This document shows positions 48,808 through 58,699 of a stretch of 64,000 nucleotides of DNA, piece by piece; position 1 is the stretch's first letter; every line of letters starts with the position of its first letter. Under the pieces are notes generated by a model, which saw nothing but the letters and a program-made list of their open reading frames with translations, was not told the DNA's origin and ran no database searches. The DNA is taken from NCBI GenBank assembly GCA_949358305.1, contig OX442320.1, positions 8,696,259-8,760,258 of the forward strand, in the 5' to 3' direction. A program made the translations under genes and the position numbers. The DNA comes from Strigamia acuminata (taxonomy: Eukaryota > Arthropoda > Chilopoda > Geophilomorpha > Linotaeniidae).

Positions 48808-51800
48808 TTAAGCAAATTGAAATGAAAATCCACCCGGAAATTGATGAAATCCACCTTGCGGCCCGCCGCCTTGCGCCTCAAAATTGAAATGTCCAGGTCC
48901 ACCAAAAAATGCTTGAAATATATTATTCGGGTCGATATCTAGAGAAATAAACACCAATTAAACTAAATAAAACAATTTAAACTCATTAATTTACCTGAAA
49001 AACCTTCGGCTTCTTCTAAATCGTGTCCATTGTCGTACCGAGTACGTTTTTTCGGGTCAGATAAAATCCCATAAGCCTCACCGACTTCTTTAAATTTCTT
49101 TTCTTGTTCCCGTTTGATATCATCCGTCGCATTCGCGTGTCGATCTAAAATTTAAATTACAAAAATCCTTAACAATTCTTAATTGCGTAAATTCAATTTT
49201 TTGAAGAAATTTTCAATTTTTTGAAGAAATTTTCAATTTTTTGAAGAAATTTTCAATTTTTTGAAGAAATTTTCAATTTTTTAAAGAAATTTTTCAATTT
49301 TTTCGATAAATTTTTAAATTTTTACTGTATTTAAATACAATATTTATTTATTTATTTACCCGGATGATGATCGAGCGCTCGTTTTCTGTACGCTTTCCGT
49401 ATATCATCGACGCTTGCATTTTTGGCGATTCCTAAAATCTTATAATAATCCTTCCGTTTGCTTTTCTTCAGCTCTTTCTTCGCATCGCGTAAAAACTGTT
49501 TGTATTCCACGTTTTTCGAGAATTCCAAGAGTTTCTCGTAATCCCGAACGGCTTCTTCGAACATTTCCAAATCCGTATGACTGAAATAAACCAAAATTCA
49601 AGCAAAACCAAACCACAACCAAAAACAAACAAAACCACAAACCATTTAGCCCTTCGTAAATACGCTTTTTCGTACGCCGGATCCAACGAAATCGCCTCAT
49701 TACAATCCTTCAACGCTTCCGTCAATTTATTTATCTATTTTGCCCAAACAAACAAACAAAATAAAACAAAACACCAAACATTAAACGACCAAACTCACTT
49801 TTGAGCACACAGTGGCCCTATTGAAGTAAATTTTGGCATTCGTCATAACGTTTTTAGGATCAATGAGAAGTGCTTGCGTGTACATATCGTACGCTTCTTG
49901 AAACCTCCCGCTCTTAAAAGCGACATTTCCGGCTTCTTTCTTCCCTTTTAACTGCTTGGCCCTCTAAAAAATAATTAAATAATTCAAAACAACTCCACAG
50001 AAATCAATAAACACCAACCTTATAAATTTCTTGAGCTTTTTGATGATCAGGAGCTAATTTGAGTACTTTTTGGAAATGTTGAAACGCTTTGTCTACATTG
50101 TCTTGATAGTATAAACACATCCCTCGTACGTAAATGGCTTCGGCGTTGAACGAATCCTTCTGAAGCATGTCGCTTTAAACAAATAAACACGTTAAAAACA
50201 TTAAAATTTCATGTTTTCGGAGCCGTGCACGTTGCTATTTACTTCGCTATCTCGGCAGCTTCGTCGTGCCTCCCTAGAAACGCCAAACATTCGGCTTTTA
50301 CGAGTTTGAAATTCGAACACGCGACGGCGTAAGACAGAGCACGGTCCATGCAAAAAACAACCTGCAATACAAAATAAATTTATTAATAAGAACAAAACGA
50401 CAAATATCTTTTTTACTTTTCTATAATCCTTCAAATCAAACGCCTTTCTCGCGTCTTCTTCGAATTGGTGTAACTGATTTGCATTTTTCACCTTAAAATG
50501 CACAAAAAAACGTAAATTTTCGACTTAAAATTAATTAAATCAAACTCGCACTTCTGCTTCTATAGCGGGTGAATTCGGATCTAAAATTCGAGCTTTTTCT
50601 AGAACTCTTAGCGCAGATGCAGCGTCGCCGAGTGCTATATGACACTTCGCTTCTCTAATATAACCCTAAAATAAATTTTTAAATTAATTTAAATAAATTA
50701 TTTGTCTTAGTTCGTCACCTTTGCAAAATTTTCGTCTAATCGTACGGCTTGTCGGGCGTCGTCTAGCGCCTGTTTGAATCGATGAAGCATCATTTGACAC
50801 GCAGCACGGTTGCCGTAGTAGGAAGCATTTTCCGGACACAGATCTAGAAAATAAATCATAATAATTAAGTTTGTTGATTTTTATCGTTTCCGGTGGAAAT
50901 GTCAGACAAATGGGTTAATTCCTAGTACTGTCTAGGTCGTATTTACAAGGTTAGATGACCTTTGGGATTTTAATTGCGTTTTGTCTGTGTTTTTATTTTA
51001 TTTTTGGACTTTTTTTTATTTTTACCAATGGCTTCGCTGTATAATGTTAGTGCATCGTTGTAGTTTTTCAATTTGTACTGCTGGTTTCCATCTTCTTTTT
51101 TGTTTTCGGCTTGTCTGTAATTTTAAAAAATAAAAAAATAAATATGTTTTTTGTTTGCAAATTCGTGGAAGACATAACCTCAGCACCTGACACATTTAAA
51201 TTGAAACCAGTAATTTACATGACCTATCTACACACCTGACAATTTCCACGTTGTTATTATTTATTTTTTCAGAAAAAAAAAATTTTTAAGAAAATTTTTT
51301 TTTTAAATTTAATTTTTTTAAGCCGAAACCTTGGCACGTGATACAATAAGCCTTCTATATTTAATTTAATGTTTGGATTATTCAAGGTTCCCCGAGCGGA
51401 ACAAGGACAAATGTTTCGAAGCGAAAAAAATAAATAAAACTAACACCCTTTCACGTACAATGGCACATATATATTATATATATATTTCCAATTGTCCACC
51501 GTGAATTACTGTTATTAACTTCACAATATCCCGCGCCACCATTTTTATTTTTAATTCGAAATTTTACTTCCGCGGTTTTTAATTTTTAAAAAAACATGAC
51601 TCATTGAGTTCGTGATCACGTCATCAGTTACAAAACCATAACTCAGGCTAATTACTAGTGAAATATATCATTTTATGTAACCATTTCTTCATTTTTTTCC
51701 CACTATTTGATTTCAAAATCCCAATATTCACCACGAGGGGATATTTTAAACAATTATTTTTCAAATTTACCGCAAGGAGAAATTCTAGGCGCTTCAACAT

Positions 51801-52447
51801 CTCGACTAAACACTCCTTTGTTCCCACAAATTCCTGAGGAAATCGTAAAAAGAATAATATTTCCTCAATTCCAACGAGAATTAAGTAAAAAATCCTTCGA
51901 AAATGACCGAAAAATTACTAAAAAACATGAAAATTTCAAATTAATTTCAAATTTTCCCGGATTTTTGACCAAATTTCGATGGTAATTTCATTTTCGATTA
52001 AATCAAAACAAATTTTTTACAATTTTCTAACTATTTTCTAATATTTCTAGGTGTTTCATCATCAAAATAAACAATTCCGGTTCTATTTTAGCATTAATTT
52101 CGGAGGAAACTTGAATACACGTATCACAACATTCAATATTGAAGAGACGGGCGAATGCGTGCATTACACACAAGGCAGCGGCAATGGGTTGAATTACAAA
52201 CCAAAAACAATAGAAAAATAATCTCCGTGGGAAATTGTGCGTAGCATAACGGTAATAACGTGTAATCCACTATTGGGAAAAAAATGTAATTAGGACTAAT
52301 TTCGTTTATGTGTGATTATACGGTATTTTGCCCATTCACACCGGTGATTAAATCTCGAGGAGTTTTTGCTACTTACTCATCTTTGGTTAAAATATCTGTT
52401 TCCAACATTGTACGCTTCGTTTTGGCCCAGCTTGGTATGTTAGCCAT
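48808..52447 (-). CDS. Dnajc7: DnaJ homolog subfamily C member 7 (TPR2) cochaperone
   Basis: Cytosolic cochaperone of about 480 residues that links Hsp70 and Hsp90. The ATG is at 52445-52447 ([20 protein letters not shown]). Multiple TPR motifs follow across exons 51115-49600 (for example [60 protein letters not shown]). The C-terminal J domain starts [20 protein letters not shown] and includes the HPD tripeptide in ALDHHPDRHAN, needed to stimulate Hsp70, plus [20 protein letters not shown]. The tail is Gly/Phe-rich and ends FSFQFA at the stop 48808-48810. TPR-then-J order and length match DNAJC7. The intron at about 49146-49358, splitting the J domain right after HPD, contains a 20-bp array. 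Intron 1 (about 51118-52375) is the longest and is A+T-rich without an array. Confidence 0.96.
49193..49325. repeat. 20-bp tandem array in DNAJC7 intron
   Basis: Unit ttgaagaaattttcaatttt, 20 bp, about five copies plus degenerate ends. Reverse-complementing it gives the CWC25 intron unit (47325-47540) base for base. Confidence 0.92.
51120..52375. other. first intron of DNAJC7
   Basis: About 1.25 kb, A+T-rich, holding a (ta)n run near 51470-51490 and two CpG-bearing patches. The plus-strand open frame at 51707-51985 has no recognisable similarity and lacks codon structure, so I do not call it. Confidence 0.5.
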
Positions 52448-52981
52448 AATGGAATAAGAGAGAGATCACAGTCTACTCTAACCACGACCTATAGTTTTTG
52501 CTCAGTCAACTTGGTGTTTTTGTCACTAGATGGGGGGAGCGTGATGCGGCGCTGCTGAAACATGGCGGGGTTTCGATTAGAAAAACGGGGAAAAGGAAAA
52601 GAAAAAAACATGCGAGTTAGTTTTGATGAAAATGTTAGATGTTGGAAACCGTTTCCATGTTTTTTGGCTTTTTGCCTAGTCGTAAATTATTTAATTAAAA
52701 AAATGTTTAAACGAATTTTTTTTGGAACAATTTTCATAATTTTTATTTTTATTTTTTAAAATTTTTGTTTATTTCTGTTAAAATAAAATAAAATAATGAA
52801 AATAACTTCTCCGAGCCTCACGAGATGGCGCAAGGGCTAATTTTGGTACATTCATGTGATAACAATTTTTATCTCAAATAAAATTTTGAAATATTGAGTT
52901 ATTAGAGCTTATCAAAAGAGCTTATCAACAGATTTTTTTTAATTATTCTCAACAAAAAATATACATTTAGCTGAACAACAA
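52448..52981. promoter_or_regulatory. spacer DNAJC7 5' end / rhodanese 3' end
   Basis: About 530 bp including the DNAJC7 promoter. Two CTCF-like words are present: CACTAGATGGGGGGAG (52524-52539) and CACGAGATGGCGCAAGG (52819-52835). A plus-strand frame starting at 52562 is short and unconvincing. Confidence 0.45.
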
Positions 52982-53565
52982 CTAGATCTGCGCGTCTTTT
53001 ATGTACGCACCACCATGGGCGCACCAATCAATGAAACTTCCTGCATACAGTCTGGTACTAAAAAAAATAAAAAAAAATAAAAATATAAAAAAATAGAATG
53101 AATTTCTGCTCTCAATCATCGCAAATCAACGTCAGACTTTATATATCCTAATCGTATGGCCGTTTTTTGTGCATCTGATGCTCTTTTTCCACTTCTGCAA
53201 GAAAATACAACTAGATTTTCTTTATTTGGTTTCCTCCCTCCATATTTCGCTTGAAATAGATCGTCTTCCATTTGTAAAGCTTCTTGCAAATCTGCAACTA
53301 AATAAATTTCGCATTGGGTTGTAATTTGATGGATGGAAATGTTAAAATTTTAAAATTTTAAAATCACTTGGGACGTTTATGACAGTGGGATAAGTGAATT
53401 TGCCGTCCATTAACAATTCATTTCTCGTTCGCACGTCGATCAATGCAATGTTTTGAGTCTCTAATAAGTGTTTTAATTCTTCAAACTCTATATCTAAAGA
53501 GATTCGGAGATTAGTTATAAGAAAATTAGTTTTTTTCGTTCACAAAACTCACCATTTCCTGCCAT
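52982..53565 (-). CDS. single-domain rhodanese (sulfurtransferase-like)
   Basis: Protein of about 120 residues consisting of one rhodanese domain, like the TSTD1/Hsp67B2-type proteins of insects. Exons: about 53561-53565 back through the ATG at 53563-53565 (MAGN), then about 53374-53493, about 53142-53305 and 52982-53054. Motifs: ALIDVRTRNELLMDGKFTYP (CH2A-type), NVPVADLQEA, and the active-site loop VVFSCRSGKRASDAQ with the persulfide-forming Cys and a closing Arg (C-x4-R). The protein ends RLYAGSFIDWCAHGGAYIKD, matching the family's LGY-x-G-S-x-x-W end. The donor of the third exon appears to be GTCTGA, which joins in frame to give GYINTRLYAGS; this is inferred from homology. It likely transfers sulfane sulfur in cytosol or mitochondria; no targeting peptide is obvious. 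Confidence 0.87.
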
Positions 53566-54168
53566 TTTATTCAACTCGAAAGCAAGTAGGAGTTTTTATT
53601 GTTTACGATAGTAGTACACACGATTGACACAAGAGGGCAGATTCTATCAAAAAATTAAAATCTATAAGTGTTTTTTTTTTTATATTAATATATATATTTT
53701 TTAAAAATCTAATTTTATTCGCATTAAAATAAATTTAAAAAAATAAATTTTTATTTGTTTGAACTCGAGTTTTAGCCACCAGCTGGAGTAGACAAACAGT
53801 AATGGCGGCTTGATGTATATAAACAAAAATGAGAATCATGGCTCGCTAAAACTCAAACTAAACTCAAAACTTCGCCTCGAATCTCGCAGAATAAGATCAG
53901 TACTTATATAACGGTATTCGGTGAGTATATTTTAACTCGAGCATTACGTCACAACGATTCAAACCCGACGAATCGAGAAAGGCCGAAAAGAATTCGCTTT
54001 TCTAAAAATAGCAGAGAGAAAATAAAGAAAAGAAAAGAGAAATAAAAATAACAAAAAAGTGAAATGAGACAAATGAATCGTCACGTAACTCGTGTTTAAA
54101 CGAACGCATATTCGTTGTTTTTTCTAGCGGAAATGAACGTGGTAAATTTGACATTTGTTGCAGGGAAA
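53566..54168. promoter_or_regulatory. divergent promoter region rhodanese / NUB1
   Basis: About 600 bp. It includes GACACAAGAGGGCAG (53626-53640) and GCCACCAGCTGGAGTAG (53775-53791), both CTCF-like. A short 5'UTR intron of NUB1 appears to end at the ...TTGTTGCAG acceptor just before the NUB1 ATG. TATA-like runs occur at 53685-53700. Confidence 0.5.
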
Positions 54169-57100
54169 ATGAGTTCTAGCTCAAAGTCTGATGACGACTT
54201 GGTCAACACTGTGCGATCGAAACTGAACAAGGAACGTATCAAGCTTTGGGAACCCCCGTACTCGTTGGAAGATGGTCTCAAAGGCATTTATCCAGAGGTC
54301 GGAAATTCAAGTGACATGTTTTACGTGACTTTTAAATAAACCTAACCGGTGCTGGTTTATTACAAATGTTAAAATATTATGAATTAGATTTGAAATGATT
54401 TAATTCTAAATTTTAGTGAGAATGCACCACTTTATGTTTGAGACCAAAAATTTATTTTTTTGCACATAAAATGCATTTTTAGAACCTAAAATGCATTTTC
54501 TTGACCTAAAATGCAATTTGTAGATCAAAAAATTTATTTTTAGGCCAAAAAATTTATTTTTAGGCCAAAAAACATTTAATTTTTGGCCAAAATTGTTTAT
54601 TTTTGCCCCAAATCGTTTATTTTTGGCCAAAATTGTTCATTTTTGGCCAAAATTGTTCATTTTTGGCCAAAATTGTTCATTTTTGGCCAAAAATTGTTCA
54701 TTTTTTTGTGTGTCAGTTTTCTGGATTTGTTCATGGTTCATTGAAGTGTATTTTTTTTATAGGGAATGGTGGAGAGGTATTCGGCCGAATTGAAAGTTGA
54801 TTCGGAGAAAATGGCTTCAATTTTAGAGCAATTGAGAAAGCATTCCGTGGGTAAATTGCAAGCGAGGAAGAGATTTAAGGACTCGGGACTTACAACTTTG
54901 GTAGTTAAAATTGCTGGAAAAATTAATTTGGAGGTGATTTTGAAATGATTTTCATGTATGTTTAATATATATTTTTATACATTTTTTTTAATTTTTTTCT
55001 TTTAGAAAGTGGAATTTCCAATTGAAATTAGTCTGCAATCTTTTGGATCCGCTTTGCGAGAAAGAGTGGCATCTGAATCAAAATTTCCAGTCAATCGTCT
55101 CAAACTTATCGGTTGTGGTCATGTTATTGTTGACGACGCCCCTTTGTTTAACCAGCATATTCGGGTATGTTGAATTTGGGCTAACAGCTCTGGATATAAA
55201 TTGGAATTATTTTAGCTAAATAATTGAATTTTTCAAGGTCAGAATTGAATATTTTGAGCTAAAATTGAATTTTTCGAGTTAAAATTGAATTTTTCGAGTT
55301 AAAATTGAATTTTTCGAGTTAAAATTGAATTTTTTGAGCTAAAATTGAATTTTTTGAGCTAAAATTTTTTTTTTTGCGCTAAAATTGAATTTTTTGAGTT
55401 AAAATTGAATTTTTTGAGTTAAAATTGAATTTTTTGAGTTAAAATTGAATTTTTCAAGATCAGAATTGAATTTATTGAGCTAAAATTGAATTTTTTAAGG
55501 TCAAAATTAAATTTTTCAAGGTCAAAATTAAATTTTTCAAAGTCAAAATTTAATTTTCCGAGCTAAAATTTAATTTTCCGAGCTAAAATTTAATTTTCCG
55601 AGCTAAAATTTAATTTTCCGAGCTAAAATTTAATTTTCCGAGCTAAAATTTAATTTTTCGAGCTAAAATTTAATTTTCCGAGCTAAAATTTAATTTTCCG
55701 AGCTAAAATTTAATTTTCCGAGCTAAAATTTAATTTTCCGAGCTAAAATTTAATTTTTCGAGCTAAAATTTAATTTTCCGAGCTAAAATTTAATTTTTCG
55801 AGCTAAAATTTAATTTTCCGAGCTAAAATTGAATTTTCCGAGCTAAAATTTAATTTTCCGAGCTAAAATTTAATTTTCCGAGCTAAAATTTAATTTTCCG
55901 AGCTAAAATTTAATTTTCCGAGCTAAAATTTAATTTTCCGAGCTAAAATTTAATTTTCCGAGCTAAAATTTAATTTTCCGAGCTAAAATTTAATTTTTCG
56001 AGCTAAAATTTAATTTTCCGAGCTAAAATTGAATTTTCCGAGCTAAAATTGAATTTTCCGAGCTAAAATTGAATTTTCCGAGCTGAAATTGAATTTTCCG
56101 AGCTGAAATTGAATTTTCCGAGCTAAAATTGAACGTCTAAAATGAAAAAATTGAATTTTTTTGTTTCTTTGAACTTTTAAATATCAATTTTGTTAACATT
56201 GTAATTTTCTATCCTTTCTAGCCCGATTCGCAAATCATGGCGATAATTCTAACCGAGGCCGAAGCCGCTGAAAAAGCAAAGGAAGACGAACGGCGCCGTT
56301 TGCAAGAAGCTCGCAAAGATGCCGAAATTCTCTCATCTCAATCTTATGGTTAGAATCGTCACTCAAATCGTCCGTTCACAGACACGAAAAATACAAAATT
56401 ACTTAAGCTTTTTGTGTGTGATTTTTTCCTTTCTTTTCTTTTCTTCTCCTTCTCTTCTGTTTGTTTCTGTTCTGTACAAGTTTTCACGTTTTTAGCTGCA
56501 GATTTATTGTAGCCGATAGTTTATTTGATATTAGATTTGAATTGCGTGCCTCAGGGATTCAAATTGTGGTTTCAAACTACAAATTTACACATTTTAAAGA
56601 GCTTTTTTGACAGATTTATAAATTATTAAGCCAAAATGCCTTTGTACGTGTACATTAGACAATAAAGTGTACTGGCTACTGTACGAAGAGTGAATATACA
56701 AAATAATGGAATATTGCAGGTGACGAAGAAGACAACTCGTACGTTCAAATTGCCGACCAATCGGGGCAACCAATTAGTCTTCCAAAGTCAGAAAAAAAGG
56801 TTGACAAATCGCCAACTTAATCGGTTCGCGTAATGCAATTGTGTTAACATTTTAGGCCTTGACATTAGCGATGACTTTACATGAACGTGGCAAAGCGGCT
56901 TTAAGAAGAAAAGAGTACGAGTATTCCTTGTTATTACTTCTCGAAGCTGACGAAGAGTTCAGGTAAGAATTAAATATGAAAAATTGAAAAAATTGGAGTT
57001 AAATTTTTGTCATTTTGTATTTTGTTTGGATTAGTAAATGCCGATCGAGTATTTTGAATTCGGTAGATAATTATGCGCTTTTGTGCCTGGATATCAGTTG

Positions 57101-58542
57101 GTGTTATTTGTGCTTGGGGAGTGTGGAGCATTTACCCGACGCAGGTTTAATTCTTAAAGGTTTTCTTAGAGGTTTTTATTCGATTTTTGTCTGTTTATTT
57201 AGATTATCGGTTGCGACATTGCGAAGAATCGCTGAATCGCAGTTATGGCGTCAATCTCGAACGACTCGAAGCCTTAAAGGTTTGAAAGAGAATTCAAGCT
57301 TCAAATTGGCGCTGGGTTCTAATTTTGAAGCTTTACAGTATTTTATTTTATTTTGTTTTATTGTAGGGGAATTCTAGTAACGAACAAGCGTTACTGATGA
57401 GGCTGCATTTGTTGCAAGGGATCGTGGCTTATTATCACGGCCATTACAGTCAAGCGGCGAATTTTTTCCGTCGAGTCGAAAGCGAACTGGACGATTTGAA
57501 AGTGGACGATGGGAAATTGTCGCGGGGTAAGTCGGGAAAAGTCACATCAAATATTAAAGTTTTGATATTATTTGTTTTTTTTTTTAATTTTTTCAGTTAT
57601 GGCTATGGGATTTAAAGCGACGGAAGCAAGATTAGCATTACGTCATGCGCGGGGCGATGTGGAAAGAGCAGTTACATTGATTATTCAAAAAAGAGAAGTA
57701 AATTACTGTTTTTAATACATTTTGATGGATTTATTATTTTTTTTTTAAATAGGAAAGAGCCGAGAGGAGGAAACAAGAAGCTGAGAAAAGCAAAAATAAA
57801 ATGTTGGCTAAAATGCTGGGGAAGACGGTGACTAATGAAATGTGAGTACGGAGACTGATGGAATGGATATTGTATTGATTATTTTATTTTGTGAATAGAT
57901 TGGATGTGGATTTGTATAATTCGCTAGTGGGCATGGGTTATTCAGCCATAGCGGCTAGGGAAAGTTTGAAGCAAGCAAATAATAACATGAATTTGGCAAT
58001 AGAGGTGAAAAATTCAAGATTTTTAAGCTCCAAAGTTGAGATTATAATAATTTTTTTATTTTTTTATTTTAAAAAAAGCTTTTGCATGATAATCCTAATA
58101 TGATATCACTACGAGATCTTGCTGGTCCGTCGTCCTACTACAATTCAGACGCAACCGTAGCCCAAGTAGGCTTAAAAAACCAAAATAAACGATTTGTAGT
58201 TATATTTTCTCTCGTTAGATCGCGTCACTCGGCTACGACAGCACGCTCTCGCGACAAGCTCTGCAATTATGTAACGGAAGTATCGAATGCGCCGTTGCTA
58301 TGCTCGCCCAAACAAGTAATTTAAATTTATTAGTTAAAAATTTTCGAATTAATTTTTTCGATTTAGGATCACAACCGGACCAGCGATCGAGCGAAGAATT
58401 AGCCCGCGAACAAGAAGCGTATCAACGTGTCCGTAAAGACGTACCTGAGGACGAGGAAGCGCATTTGGATCTCACGTTGGAAGACGAAACGAATTTCTTG
58501 GCCGAATACAAAGTGCTTTTGGCTCACGCCCAAGCATCTTAG
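54169..58542 (+). CDS. Nub1: NEDD8 ultimate buster 1
   Basis: Adaptor of about 600 residues that delivers NEDD8- and FAT10-conjugates to the proteasome and p97. The ATG at 54169-54171 (MSSSSKSDDDLVNTVRSKLN) directly follows a spliced 5'UTR. Next come a helical N-terminus with a GMVERYSAEL junction, a ubiquitin-like domain (KVEFPIEISLQSFGSALRER, LKLIGCGHVIVDDAPLFNQH), a TPR-like helical middle (KALTLAMTLHERGKAALRRK, DISWCYLCLGSVEHLPDADY) and three UBA domains: MAMGFKATEARLALRHARGD, LVGMGYSAIAARESLKQANN, and IASLGYDSTLSRQALQLCNG. The C-terminal Asp/Glu-rich tail ends LLAHAQAS at the stop 58540-58542. Domain order and length are as in animal NUB1. The first coding intron seems to use a weak GTCGGA donor. 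Two introns carry tandem arrays, one of about 45 copies. It converges on sulfatase 1 with stop codons only 157 bp apart. Confidence 0.96.
54430..54715. repeat. 20-bp tandem array in NUB1 intron 1
   Basis: Unit gttcatttttggccaaaatt, 20 bp, in about six good copies at 54585-54705. Degenerate relatives (cctaaaatgcatttt, aggccaaaaaatttattttt) start at about 54430. The core TTTTGGCCAAAA is a perfect 12-bp palindrome. Confidence 0.9.
55215..56140. repeat. 20-bp tandem array in NUB1 intron (~45 copies)
   Basis: Largest array of the window. Edges carry gaattttttgagttaaaatt-type units; the central 55555-56060 carries gagctaaaatttaattttcc, 20 bp, nearly invariant. The right edge switches to gagctaaaattgaattttcc. 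It fills almost the whole intron between the Ubl-domain exon and the exon starting PDSQIMAIIL. Confidence 0.96.
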
Positions 58543-58699
58543 TTCCGTTTAAATTACACGAAAACCTTTTTTCTATTTTGTGTAATCAACCAAGTGCCAT
58601 TAGACGTTTTTAGAGCCTAGTTTTAGTTTATTTCTTCTTTTATACTGATATTATGCAAAAAGGTTTATTAAAAGTGACTTTATTAAATGGATTTCGTAT
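58543..58699. other. short convergent spacer NUB1 / sulfatase 1
   Basis: 157 bp between opposing stop codons, which leaves little room for two separate 3'UTRs; the transcripts probably overlap tail-to-tail. Confidence 0.6.
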
